NCBI GenBank assembly: GCA_019057675.1
Contig: JAHLWX010000004.1
Coordinates: 1-47,752, forward strand
Length of the DNA stretch: 47,752 bases
Reading direction: 5' to 3'
Origin: Candidatus Jordarchaeum sp. LHC_1308
Lineage (GTDB): Archaea; Asgardarchaeota; Jordiarchaeia; Jordiarchaeales; Freyrarchaeaceae
In this document: in pieces, positions 34,728-42,588 of the stretch
Position numbering within the stretch: position 1 is the first letter of the stretch
Layout: every line of letters begins with the position of its first letter
Notes under the pieces: generated by a model
What the model was told of the DNA's origin: nothing
Databases searched by the model: none
What the model saw: only the letters and a program-made list of their open reading frames with translations
Program-made: the position numbers and the translations under genes

Positions 34728-35336
34728 ATGCGTTTAGTGGATGATAGCTTGAAGGCTAAGTTTAATCCAAGCGTTCTGGTCAGAGCTTTAAGAGTAGCGC
34801 TTAGACCTAGACACTTTGAGTGTCAGAAATGTGGTTTATGCTGCTCGACTTATACCGTTTGTGTGACAGATTCGGATGCTAATAGAATAGTTAACCTTTA
34901 TGGTGCCCCTCCCCATAGCTTCTTGGCGGGCGTGATCGTCCCTCACAATGTGGCTCACACTTACATCGGCATCCCGAGGTTCATAGGCGACAGGGGACAG
35001 GAGATGGTCTTAGCCCTTAAAGAAAAAAATGGGCGCTGCATCTTTAACGACGGGGAGTGCAAAGTGTATCCTGCTAGACCGTTAAACTGCAGGGCATTTC
35101 CCTTCCTTTGGCTTGGAGGACGTAAGTTTAAGCTTAACTCGGATGCTCTCTTCATCTGTAATGGTATTGGTAGGGGTAACAAGTTCAACTTCGAAAAAGT
35201 TCTCGAAGAAATGGCACTACTGGAAAAAGAGTGGAAGCAGTACTGCGTGCTAGTTGAAAAGTGGAATAACCTTGTAAGGTCGGGGGATGCTGTTCCAAAC
35301 ACGTATAACTTCATAAGATTTCTTTTTGGAGGATGA
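34728..35336 (+). CDS. YkgJ-type CxxCxxCC cluster protein
   Basis: UPF0153/YkgJ-like protein, 202 aa, defined by the N-terminal Cys motif FECQKCGLCCSTYTVCVTD and a second set around CIFNDGECKVYPARPLNCRAFPF. The family is thought to bind Zn or an Fe-S cluster; its reaction is unknown. ATG 34728 is preceded by a TATA-like CTTTATAAG at 34677-34685. It lies 3 nt upstream of the agmatinase gene, so the two are translated from one message. Confidence 0.85.
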   Translation: MRLVDDSLKAKFNPSVLVRALRVALRPRHFECQKCGLCCSTYTVCVTDSDANRIVNLYGAPPHSFLAGVIVPHNVAHTYIGIPRFIGDRGQEMVLALKEKNGRCIFNDGECKVYPARPLNCRAFPFLWLGGRKFKLNSDALFICNGIGRGNKFNFEKVLEEMALLEKEWKQYCVLVEKWNNLVRSGDAVPNTYNFIRFLFGG

Positions 35337-35339
35337 GAA

Positions 35340-36194
35340 ATGGGATACAAGAAACTCTACTTAACCGCCAAAGAGATCTTCTTAGGTTGCTCCAAGCCTT
35401 ACAGCGAAGCATTAGTAGTAATAATAGGTGTCCCCTTCGATGCTACTAGTACGTATAAGCCGGGCGCCAGGTTTGCTCCATCAGCTTTAAGAGATGCTTC
35501 TTGGAACATGGAGAGCTTCAGTCTTAGGCGCATGGCTGATGCTTGCTCTCTTCGCTTCTGCGACCTTGGCGACCTAGATGTGGTTCCGGGGGACGTGCAC
35601 CAAACCCTCCAGCGGCTAAAGGCAGTTGTCTCTGAAGTTATTGACGAAGGTAAAAAGCCCCTCGTTTTGGGTGGAGAACACACTTTAACGCTGGGCGTAG
35701 CCAAGTGCTTCAGCGAAGTTGGAGTGATACAGTTCGACGCCCACATGGATTTAAGAGATGATTACGAATGTCAAAGAATATGCCACGCAACTGTTGCCAG
35801 AAGAATGCATGAAGCAGGAATCCCGATTCTTCAAGTGGGAGTTAGAGCGTGCTCAAAGGAGGAATATGAGTATGCCGAGGAAAACGGCATTGCCTTGGTG
35901 CCGGCACATGAGGTTCACCTTTCCCCAAGTTACGCTGTGGATCGCATAAGAGAATTTCAAGAGAAGCATGGGAAATTATACGTGACCGTTGACGTGGACG
36001 TTCTAGACCCAGCATTTGCACCCGAAGTTGGAAACCCTGAGCCAGGAGGCTTAACCACGACAGAGCTCATCAGCCTACTAGAGGAATGCCACAACGTCGT
36101 TGGCGGAGACGTCGTGGAAGTAGTGCCCTCAGGCAGCTTCACCGCATTTACCGCTGCCAGAGTAGCGGTCGAGCTCATGTTTCAAATGCACTAG
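35340..36194 (+). CDS. speB: Agmatinase/arginase family ureohydrolase
   Basis: Mn-dependent ureohydrolase, most likely agmatinase producing putrescine and urea for polyamine synthesis. Metal ligands are seen in GGEHTLTLG, FDAHMDLRDDY (usually DAHTDLRD) and VTVDVDVLDPAFAP, followed by PEPGGLTTTE. At 284 aa it matches archaeal agmatinases rather than longer arginases. The start ATG 35340 is coupled to the YkgJ-type gene. Its 3' end overlaps the convergent radical SAM gene by 4 nt. Confidence 0.92.
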   Translation: MGYKKLYLTAKEIFLGCSKPYSEALVVIIGVPFDATSTYKPGARFAPSALRDASWNMESFSLRRMADACSLRFCDLGDLDVVPGDVHQTLQRLKAVVSEVIDEGKKPLVLGGEHTLTLGVAKCFSEVGVIQFDAHMDLRDDYECQRICHATVARRMHEAGIPILQVGVRACSKEEYEYAEENGIALVPAHEVHLSPSYAVDRIREFQEKHGKLYVTVDVDVLDPAFAPEVGNPEPGGLTTTELISLLEECHNVVGGDVVEVVPSGSFTAFTAARVAVELMFQMH

Positions 36195-37006
36195 ATTAAA
36201 TCCACCTTTCTTGCTTCCCGCTTTTTCAGTTCCTCGAGCCCAATCATAAATCCAACATCAGCCTTCCTAATGTATACCCTAGGCAATCCAACCGACTCAC
36301 CAGCCTTCATCATTTCCTCAAGCGTAGGCCGCCTCAGCCTTTTCACCTCCTCCTTCCATGCTAAGCTCGGCTCAAGCTCCTGTAACGTGTAGCTTGCCTC
36401 CCCCTTTAGCGCCTTATCCACATATCCCAGCCTAGTGAGGCTTTCACCAATGTTTTTCATGCATCCTTCTCCGTCGTTGACTGTCGGGATAAGCGTGGTT
36501 CTAACGTCCACGTAGACGTTACTCAAGAAAAGCATCCTCAAAGTTTCCTTCAGCCTATTTATGGCCTCCATCCCCTTATCGATCCCTATAATTCTACTGT
36601 AGAGGACGGGATCATTAAATGCTGCCTTTACATCCACCGAAACAAGGTTGACGCGTCCTAAAAGAGCCTTTACGACATCCGGAAAATAACCGTTGGTGTC
36701 AAACCCGAAAAGTAGCCCATGATCCCTACAGAACTCTGAAAGCCTAAGCAGGAACTCTGGATAAAGGGTGGGCTCACCCCCAGAAACCTTAACTGCATCC
36801 ACCGTGTCCAGCGCCACCCTAACCTTGGAAAGAAACTCGTCAAGCTCCTTCTCGTGCTCAGGCTTAGCTTCGAGTATAGACCAATTCTGACACATTGGAC
36901 AACGAAAGGGACATCCCGGAACAAAAATCACTAAAGCTGGGCTACTAGGGTAATCCATGAGGCTTAACTCGACTATTCCCGCAACCATAATCTTCATCAA
37001 AGACAC
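36191..37006 (-). CDS. Radical SAM activating enzyme, NrdG/PflA-like
   Basis: Radical SAM enzyme with cluster motif GCPFRCPMCQNW (CX3CX2C) near residues 32-41 and the family SAM-binding VKVSGGEPTLYPEF. It resembles activases of the anaerobic ribonucleotide reductase or of glycyl-radical enzymes (COG1180 type). No nrdD or other glycyl-radical gene lies in the window, so the partner is unknown. M1 is an ATG; internal ATGs (MKIMVAG) offer alternative starts. It overlaps the convergent agmatinase gene by 4 nt. Confidence 0.87.
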   Translation of the reverse strand: MSLMKIMVAGIVELSLMDYPSSPALVIFVPGCPFRCPMCQNWSILEAKPEHEKELDEFLSKVRVALDTVDAVKVSGGEPTLYPEFLLRLSEFCRDHGLLFGFDTNGYFPDVVKALLGRVNLVSVDVKAAFNDPVLYSRIIGIDKGMEAINRLKETLRMLFLSNVYVDVRTTLIPTVNDGEGCMKNIGESLTRLGYVDKALKGEASYTLQELEPSLAWKEEVKRLRRPTLEEMMKAGESVGLPRVYIRKADVGFMIGLEELKKREARKVDLI

Positions 37007-37111
37007 CGGAGCACTTCTCGATTCAAACCTCTTGGAAGAACACTTTTAAATATTCATGTAATCTACTCATTGAGTATGCAGTGCTTAACGGAAGAGAGGA
37101 GGAACTAGGCT

Positions 37112-37531
37112 TTGAGCCAGAAAAAGCCATTCATAACGGAGTTTATTCATGTTGGAAAGAATAACTCCTTCACTCTCCCCTCAAGTGTGGCTTCATCGCT
37201 CAAAATCAAGGAAGGGACCCGTCTTCTGATCGTGGCAGACGTTAGCAAGATGAACTTTGTGGCTTACCCAATAATCAAAGAAGAGCGAATGCTAGCAGAA
37301 ATAAGAGTGAAAATGCTAGATAAGCCTGGAGCCTTAGGCGAAATAGCCACAGAACTCGGAAAAATGAACATAAACATACAAACAACGGTGATCCCTCCAG
37401 GTGCTACAGGTATGGCTGATGCATACTTCATAGTGGACTGTACGGGAAGCAAGACACCATTATCCGAGGTTGAAGAAAGACTAAAAAGGCTCAGCAGCAC
37501 TGTTGAGGTCAAGATCAACCCTCTAGAGTGA
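37112..37531 (+). CDS. AbrB-like plus ACT-domain regulator
   Basis: Short two-domain protein: an N-terminal SpoVT/AbrB-like swapped-hairpin segment (about residues 8-50, ITEFIHVGKNNSFTLPSSV and LKIKEGTRLLIVAD) and a C-terminal ACT domain (about 60-135, AEIRVKMLDKPGALGEIATE, then LGKMNINIQTTVIPPG). This would make a DNA-binding protein sensing an amino acid or similar ligand. No known name applies. TTG 37112 follows AGGAGG by 9 nt, downstream of a TATA-like CTTTTAAATA near 37043-37052. The NDK gene begins 6 nt after its stop. Confidence 0.8.
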   Translation: MSQKKPFITEFIHVGKNNSFTLPSSVASSLKIKEGTRLLIVADVSKMNFVAYPIIKEERMLAEIRVKMLDKPGALGEIATELGKMNINIQTTVIPPGATGMADAYFIVDCTGSKTPLSEVEERLKRLSSTVEVKINPLE

Positions 37532-37537
37532 CTTAGA

Positions 37538-38179
37538 ATGGAAGCAACCCTCGTAATACTGAAGCCCGACGCAACAATAAGAGGCTTCGTCGGAGCATAT
37601 GCTCTCAAGGCTATACTGGATCAAGGGTATGAAGTGACATCCTTTAAATTGGTTAAAGTAACTGATGAGCTTGCGGAAAAACACTACGAGGAACATGCGG
37701 GAAAGCCTTTCTTCAACTGGCTTGTGTCGTACATTAAAGCCGCTCCAGTCGTGGCGTTGAAAGTGGAAGGGGAAGACGTAATACTGGGAGTGAGACGCCT
37801 TCTCGGGGCAACATTAGCCCATAAAGCGGATCCGGAGACGATTAGAGGGAAATATGGAATATGGGGTGGCATAAATGTGGCACATGCCTCAGACTCCCCT
37901 GCAACCGCGGAGAGAGAACTTGCCCTCTGGTCAACTCAGGCAGGTTTAGAAGAAGACGGGCAGGAAAAGGCAGAGGAATACATTAACCTTCAACGTTTCA
38001 CCAAGGATCACACGAAGAAACTCAGGGAAACTTGCAAAAACCTAGCAGAAGGAAAGGTCGATGTCGAACACGCATATGTCCTAATAAAATGGCTCCTGAC
38101 AGAGGAAAACCCCAGCGCTCTCCCCCACCACATATTCAGCCTCACCGAAGCGATAATTCAGAACTGCCTACTACCATAA
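37538..38179 (+). CDS. ndk: Nucleoside diphosphate kinase with C-terminal extension
   Basis: Transfers the gamma phosphate between NTPs and NDPs through a phosphohistidine. The core (residues 1-138) shows LVILKPDATIRGFVG, GATLAHKADPETIRG and the active-site NVAHASDSPATAERE. A further 75 residues, rich in helix (EEYINLQRFTKDHTKKL ... HAYVLIKWLLTEENPSAL), follow where most NDKs end at about 140-155 aa. The extension has no name I recognise. The gene is 6 nt after the AbrB-ACT gene and converges on rpl24e with 11 bp between stops. Confidence 0.92.
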   Translation: MEATLVILKPDATIRGFVGAYALKAILDQGYEVTSFKLVKVTDELAEKHYEEHAGKPFFNWLVSYIKAAPVVALKVEGEDVILGVRRLLGATLAHKADPETIRGKYGIWGGINVAHASDSPATAERELALWSTQAGLEEDGQEKAEEYINLQRFTKDHTKKLRETCKNLAEGKVDVEHAYVLIKWLLTEENPSALPHHIFSLTEAIIQNCLLP

Positions 38180-38190
38180 AAACCAAGTAT

Positions 38191-38388
38191 TCATCCTTTC
38201 TTTTCGTAAAACTCAGTCCACTTAAGCTTCCTCGGCTTCCTCCCAAGGTTGAGCGCATTTTTACGACATTTACTGGAGCAGAACCTTAGTACGACACCAT
38301 CATGTCTCACATAGCTAATGCCCGTACCAGGACTAATTTCTCCACCACAAAATGAACAGGAATACTTCTTCAACTCAACCACCACCAC
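38191..38388 (-). CDS. rpl24e: Ribosomal protein L24e
   Basis: Large-subunit zinc-ribbon protein L24e, about 60 aa. The ribbon [20 protein letters not shown] and the second half [20 protein letters not shown] are diagnostic. Three GTG codons and a TTG (38373) compete as start, preceded by the purine-rich GGTGGTGGTTGAG; the GTG at 38388 gives the longest form. It lies 35 nt downstream of the Rab-like GTPase gene on the same strand and may share its promoter. Confidence 0.95.
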   Translation of the reverse strand: MVVVELKKYSCSFCGGEISPGTGISYVRHDGVVLRFCSSKCRKNALNLGRKPRKLKWTEFYEKKG

Positions 38389-38423
38389 TACGAAAAACCC
38401 TCGAAACTTAAATTTTTCCCCTT

Positions 38424-38963
38424 TTAAACCGCCTGAGCACTTCGTCCAATAATGATCATTCTAGCTAGGTCGGTGAATGCCTCATTAACATTCATACCCG
38501 TCTTAGCGCTAGTTTCAAAGTAAAGCAGGTTATGCTTAATTGCGAACTCGAGCGCGTCCTCAAGGGGAACGCTTCGGGGCATGTCATGCTTGTTTCCGAT
38601 TAAAATCAGCGGTACATTGCCACAGTGCGCTCTAACCTCCTCAATCCAGAAGGGTAATCTTTCGAAGCTCTTCAAATTAGTCACGTCGTAAACGCAGAGG
38701 CCCCCAACAGACCCCCGATAATACAGAGGTCTAATGTGACTAAACCTGTCCTGTCCCGACTGATCCCAGACCTGAAACTTGACAACAGCGCGGCCAAAAG
38801 GCGTATCAACTTCAATGCTCTTCACGGCAAAGTCGACTCCAACAGTCATCTTGTAGCTTTCTGAAAACACGCCCTCACTGAAACGCCTTGTTATGGAAGT
38901 TTTACCGACGCCCCCGTCTCCAACTATTACCACCTTAAACAAGTAAGCATAGTCCGCCGCCAT
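38424..38963 (-). CDS. Rab/Ras-like small GTPase
   Basis: Stand-alone small GTPase of the eukaryote-like Rab/Ras type, 179 aa. All G motifs are intact: GDGGVGKTS (G1, residues 15-23), MTVGVDF (switch I Thr), [10 protein letters not shown] (G3), GNKHD (G4) and ETSAKT (G5). The switch II glutamine is present, so intrinsic hydrolysis is expected. No C-terminal cysteine is available for prenylation, so membrane attachment must occur another way or not at all. ATG 38963 follows GAGGG. Partners could include the Roadblock protein at 20.5 kb (inference). Confidence 0.93.
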   Translation of the reverse strand: MAADYAYLFKVVIVGDGGVGKTSITRRFSEGVFSESYKMTVGVDFAVKSIEVDTPFGRAVVKFQVWDQSGQDRFSHIRPLYYRGSVGGLCVYDVTNLKSFERLPFWIEEVRAHCGNVPLILIGNKHDMPRSVPLEDALEFAIKHNLLYFETSAKTGMNVNEAFTDLARMIIIGRSAQAV

Positions 38964-39094
38964 GCTTTTCCCTCTTTCTTTCTCTCCCTCCTAAACACCA
39001 TTAACGGCTTTACATATTACCAACCGTTTAGTATCCACGGTAAACAAAAATTTAACTTCCCTATTAATTATTTTTTATGTCCTTTTTATGTTTC

Positions 39095-39796
39095 TTAGAA
39101 CTGCTTCCTTTCTAATGTTTTGCCTTGTCCTACATATGCTATTTTCGCCATCTCGACAAAGAGCCCGTTTTCGACCACGCCTGGTATGTTGTTTATTTTT
39201 TCTTCCAGAGTTTTAGGCTGGTCTACGCGGGGAAACTTTGCATCCAGTATAAAGTTCCCGTTATCGGTCACTACCGGTCCAACTTTTCCGCTTCCATGGC
39301 GCAGCTCAACTTTGGATCCAAGCTTCGCCAGTTTCTCCGCGACGGTTTTCCAAGCCATCGGTATAACTTCAACTGGGATCGGTGTTTTTACACCGAGGAC
39401 TTCCACGAGCTTCGAGCTGTCGGCTATAACCACCATTTCCTTTGAGGAAGCTGCCACTATTTTCTCCTGTGTCAGTGCCCCTCCCATGCCCTTAATCAAG
39501 TTCAGGTTCGGGTCTATCTCGTCCGCCCCATCCACGGTTAAATCCAAGGTGGGGTGTTCCGTGAGGGACGTCAAGGGTATACCATGGCTTGCCAGCAGTA
39601 TCGCCGACTGATAAGACGTCGGAACACAGATTACCTCCACCTCCTTTTCTCTCACTAGAGACGCCAGAGCTTCTACGAATATTGCGACAGTTGACCCCGA
39701 ACCAATGCCTAGAACCATGCCGTCCCTAACGCGCTTAACAGCAGCAAGCGCCGCCGCCTTTTTTTCGTCCTCCAGCCTCATTAAAACCTCCTCCAC
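39095..39796 (-). CDS. rpiA: Ribose-5-phosphate isomerase A
   Basis: Interconverts ribose-5-phosphate and ribulose-5-phosphate. Conserved segments are GMVLGIGSGSTVAIFVEAL, VDGADEIDPNLNLIKGMGGA and ALTQEKIVAASSKEMVVIAD, with catalytic acidic and Lys residues of RpiA. Length of 233 aa is normal. GTG 39796 follows GGAGG; ATG 39781 follows a second GGAGGAGG and is an equal candidate. The gene is monocistronic and lies between the GTPase and the tRNA. Confidence 0.96.
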   Translation of the reverse strand: MEEVLMRLEDEKKAAALAAVKRVRDGMVLGIGSGSTVAIFVEALASLVREKEVEVICVPTSYQSAILLASHGIPLTSLTEHPTLDLTVDGADEIDPNLNLIKGMGGALTQEKIVAASSKEMVVIADSSKLVEVLGVKTPIPVEVIPMAWKTVAEKLAKLGSKVELRHGSGKVGPVVTDNGNFILDAKFPRVDQPKTLEEKINNIPGVVENGLFVEMAKIAYVGQGKTLERKQF

Positions 39797-39947
39797 GAAA
39801 GCCTCCTAACAATGGTCCTGAAATAAATCTGTCGCTACCATCCTTTCTTAATATAAATAGCTTCACGTCAGTAAAAAAGACATGAAACTTAAGGTTAATC
39901 GTCCAAAAAGGAAGGGACTAAAAACTTAAGCTAATATAATTGGTAGA

Positions 39948-40041
39948 TGGAGCCCCGGCCGGGCTTTGAACCCGGGACCTTCTCATTACCAGTGAGACGC
40001 TCTAACCAGGCTGAGCTCTCCCGCAGTCGAGGTACCGGGGC
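39948..40041 (-). tRNA. tRNA-Thr (GGT anticodon) with apparent 16-nt intron
   Basis: Read on the minus strand, GCCCCGG (40041-40035) pairs with CCGGGGC (39958-39952); T73 and an encoded CCA follow (39948-39950). After U8-A9 the D stem GCTC should begin, but 16 extra nt (40032-40017) intervene. Removing them gives a standard cloverleaf: D arm GCTC/GAGC, anticodon stem TCTCA/TGAGA with loop CTGGTAA (anticodon GGT at 39988-39990), variable loop AGGTC, and T arm CCGGG/CCCGG with loop TTCAAAG. U73 suits archaeal tRNA-Thr. A second GCCCCGG occurs 12 nt upstream (40053-40047) but would not place U8 correctly. Confidence 0.85.
40017..40032 (-). other. Apparent non-canonical tRNA intron (position 9/10)
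   Basis: The 16-nt insert CCTCGACTGCGGGAGA separates A9 from the D stem; it could equally be shifted by one nt because A flanks both ends. A classic bulge-helix-bulge with a 4-bp central helix is not obvious by eye; the best local pairing is a short C-C-T/G-G-G helix. Splicing therefore remains to be shown. Confidence 0.65.
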
Positions 40042-40077
40042 GGCTTCCGGGGCTTCAATCCTTAAGGAAAACCGTTC

Positions 40078-40087
40078 GGTATAAAAA
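40078..40087 (-). promoter_or_regulatory. Probable TATA box of the tRNA-Thr gene
   Basis: The minus strand reads TTTTTATACC centred about 42 nt upstream of the mature tRNA 5' end. This would give a primary transcript with a 5' leader of roughly 15 nt to be removed by RNase P. Confidence 0.45.
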
Positions 40088-40151
40088 CGTTTTCTGAGGA
40101 ATTGCTGCGATTTATTGGCTGCCGCCTTCTCCTTAAGCTGTTTTGTCATTT

Positions 40152-41927
40152 TTAGACTCGTATTTTCTGGTTTTGTATTCGAGGCTGTTGTTTGGCTTGT
40201 GATAGCAAGTCCAGCACTGTTAGGGCGATTATCTTGGCGGCTTCCAGTATTTCCTTTATTGATACCTTTTCGTTTGGTTTGTGTTTTTGTTCTCTTTCAC
40301 CTGGCCCGAAAGAGACTGCCGGGATCCCGTTTAGTATGCAGATCTTAGTCGATGAGGCTTCCATTTCACCTATGAGCCTAGCCTCTTCTCCGGTTATCTC
40401 ATTCACGTTCTTTTTTAAAGCCTGTATTAGGAAGTGGTTTTGGGGCATCTCCGTCGGTGGCTCTGAAAGAATTACGTCGAGTGATATTTCGACTCCTTTA
40501 ACCTCCTCTTCTGTTTCTCTTACGATCTCTGTTAAACGGGAAATTATTTCCTCCTCGCTTATAGCTGGATTGTACCTTACGTCTATCGTGGCCTCAGCCT
40601 TATCGGGCACGATGTTTACCCCTATGCCTCCCTGAATTGTTCCTATGTTCAAGGTTACTTCTCCCATGAGAGGGTGAGGTGGCACGTCAAACTTAACCTC
40701 GGATATTTTCCCCAAAAGCTTTATTAATGCCTGCACGGCATTTACTCCCCCCTGCAAGGGGGACGCATGGGCGGGGGCGGAGTAGCCTCTGCAGATGACC
40801 TTAAACCAGATCAAGCCTCTTTCCGCGATGCATATATCTCTGCTTCTCGTGCTTCCTCCGACTATGGCGTAGTCCGCCTTTATTTTTCCCTCCCTCAAGA
40901 GAAATTTTATTCCGAGTTCTCCGGCTGCTTCCTCGTCAGCTGTTGCTGCAAGCAGTACTGTGCCGTCGAGTTGCAGGTTTAGCTTTTTGATAGCGCGTAA
41001 AGCGAGCAACATGGCAGTCAGAGAACCCTTAGCGTCCACGCTTCCTCTTCCTATTACATATCCATCCTTCACTGTTGCTCTAAAAGGTGGATAAATCCAC
41101 CCGTCCCCCGGTGCAACGACGTCAAGATGAGCCGACAGCATCACAGTTGGCTCACCCTCTCCCAGTCTTCCTATAACGTTGGTTCGCCCCTCCTTTTTCT
41201 CGTAAATTTCCGTTTGGGCTCCTATCCTATATAGCTCCCCCAATACTATTTCAGCGGAGCTTCGTTCGTACCCTGGAGGGTTAAGCGACTGGGCGGATAT
41301 GAGGTCTCTCAGCAAGTTAACCGCGTAGTCCTCGCTTTCGTCTATGACTTCCATGAGGCGCTTTCTTAGTTCCGGCGTCAACCTTAACGGAACCATCTTC
41401 ACCTTCTCTTCTTCCCTGATCCCTAAGATGAGTCTAGCTACGGCCTTGAAGGACTCGTCAACCATGTACCTCGTCTTTGCGCTCGTCTCAAAATAGAGTG
41501 CGCCAAGCTTTCTAGCTACTTGTTCTGCTTCATACCTTGGAACCCTCCGCTCACTAATCAAGTCATGCTTGTTCCCTATCAAGATTATCGGTATCTTGCC
41601 ACATGTGCTTGTGAGCTCATTATACCACTTTTCAATGTTCTCAAAACTTTTCATATTCGTTAGATCGAAGACTATTACTCCCCCCTTTGCTTCAGTGTAG
41701 AAAAACGAGCGAAGGTGGGCAAAACTTGGCTGTCCTCCCAGATCCCAAAGTTGCAGTGTGACAAGCTTATCGTCCAGATCAATTTTGTAAGAGGCAAAAT
41801 CAGCTCCTAGAGTTGGACGGTAATCCGTTGGAAATCTATTTTCAGTAAGAACTAAGATAAGACTTGTTTTTCCAACACCACCGTCTCCGATAACGACAAT
41901 CTTGAAAACATATTCCTCTTGTGCCAC
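40152..41927 (-). CDS. Rab-like GTPase fused to an M20 (ArgE/DapE-type) peptidase
   Basis: One continuous 591-aa frame. Residues 8-170 are a complete small GTPase: GDGGVGKTS (14-22), PTLGADF (switch I T39), WDLGGQ (61-66), GNKHD (118-122) and ETSAKT (147-152). After a charged linker, residues about 190-590 are an M20 metallopeptidase/deacylase: SAHLDVV (H267), GRGSVDAKGS (D298), TADEEAAG (E332/E333) and C-terminal QKHKPNE. The ligand motif usually written GEPT reads GGST (residues 357-360), so one metal-binding Glu is missing. GTG 41927 is 4 nt after AGGTGA; the frame is open to 41957. An internal ATG (41396) behind AAGGTGA might also yield a separate peptidase. Confidence 0.9.
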   Translation of the reverse strand: MAQEEYVFKIVVIGDGGVGKTSLILVLTENRFPTDYRPTLGADFASYKIDLDDKLVTLQLWDLGGQPSFAHLRSFFYTEAKGGVIVFDLTNMKSFENIEKWYNELTSTCGKIPIILIGNKHDLISERRVPRYEAEQVARKLGALYFETSAKTRYMVDESFKAVARLILGIREEEKVKMVPLRLTPELRKRLMEVIDESEDYAVNLLRDLISAQSLNPPGYERSSAEIVLGELYRIGAQTEIYEKKEGRTNVIGRLGEGEPTVMLSAHLDVVAPGDGWIYPPFRATVKDGYVIGRGSVDAKGSLTAMLLALRAIKKLNLQLDGTVLLAATADEEAAGELGIKFLLREGKIKADYAIVGGSTRSRDICIAERGLIWFKVICRGYSAPAHASPLQGGVNAVQALIKLLGKISEVKFDVPPHPLMGEVTLNIGTIQGGIGVNIVPDKAEATIDVRYNPAISEEEIISRLTEIVRETEEEVKGVEISLDVILSEPPTEMPQNHFLIQALKKNVNEITGEEARLIGEMEASSTKICILNGIPAVSFGPGEREQKHKPNEKVSIKEILEAAKIIALTVLDLLSQAKQQPRIQNQKIRV

Positions 41928-42108
41928 CTTTTCACCTACTTTTCCAAAAATCACCAAGAAAATGTTTTAATTCTGGAAGAGATTACCTGATAAAAGAATT
42001 GTATTCGAATTGTTATAAAGTTTAGGAGCTCCCTTATAAGGGGACTCTTTTTCAACGTTCCTGCCTTCAACAGCGTTCTAGGTGTACATGTGGTGCTTTA
42101 GAGGATGG

Positions 42109-42507
42109 CTACAGGTATACCTTTAAGTCTTCATGCTTCTTGATTTCTCTCCATTTTTTCGAGAGCCTAACCAGCCTGAGCGTCTCAGGGTATCCTGCTC
42201 TTTCTCCAACCTCTTTTTCAGTGATCCAATCACATTTAAGTGATCCCTCCCCGACTTTATCCTTCACCTTTCCCTTAAAGCAGAATACTACAGGCGCCAC
42301 CGGATCATCTACTTGCTGATAGATGCATACCACCCCCTGCACCTCCACGTCATACCCAGTTTCCTCTCTCACCTCACGTCTTGCAGCCTCGATAAGATCC
42401 TCCCCGATTCTAACCTTTCCTCCGGGAAGAGCCCAGAAACCATCCCTCTCCTCCACAAGAAGATACCTTGCCCCCTCCTCCACCACAACAACCACCACTA
42501 AGCTCAT
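42109..42507 (-). CDS. Nudix hydrolase
   Basis: Nudix-fold pyrophosphohydrolase, about 132 aa, probably acting on an NDP-X compound such as ADP-ribose or an oxidised nucleotide. The Nudix box is complete: GGKVRIGEDLIEAARREVRE followed by ETGYD. The substrate cannot be assigned. The frame is open to 42543, but ATG 42507 (MSLVVVVVV) starts at the first strand of the fold. It is divergent from the flavoprotein gene; the 80-bp gap holds both promoters. Confidence 0.9.
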   Translation of the reverse strand: MSLVVVVVVEEGARYLLVEERDGFWALPGGKVRIGEDLIEAARREVREETGYDVEVQGVVCIYQQVDDPVAPVVFCFKGKVKDKVGEGSLKCDWITEKEVGERAGYPETLRLVRLSKKWREIKKHEDLKVYL

Positions 42508-42588
42508 ATGCCCACCAACATAACTACATCTTCCTTGAGGCACAATAATGTTTATTAGACGTTATTACGTCATCGCTAAAAGGTCACC

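Noticed and set aside
39948-40020. tRNA starting at GCGGGAG directly before the D arm, without an intron
   Set aside because: GCGGGAG does not pair with the 3' acceptor strand CCGGGGC, whereas GCCCCGG at 40041-40035 pairs perfectly.
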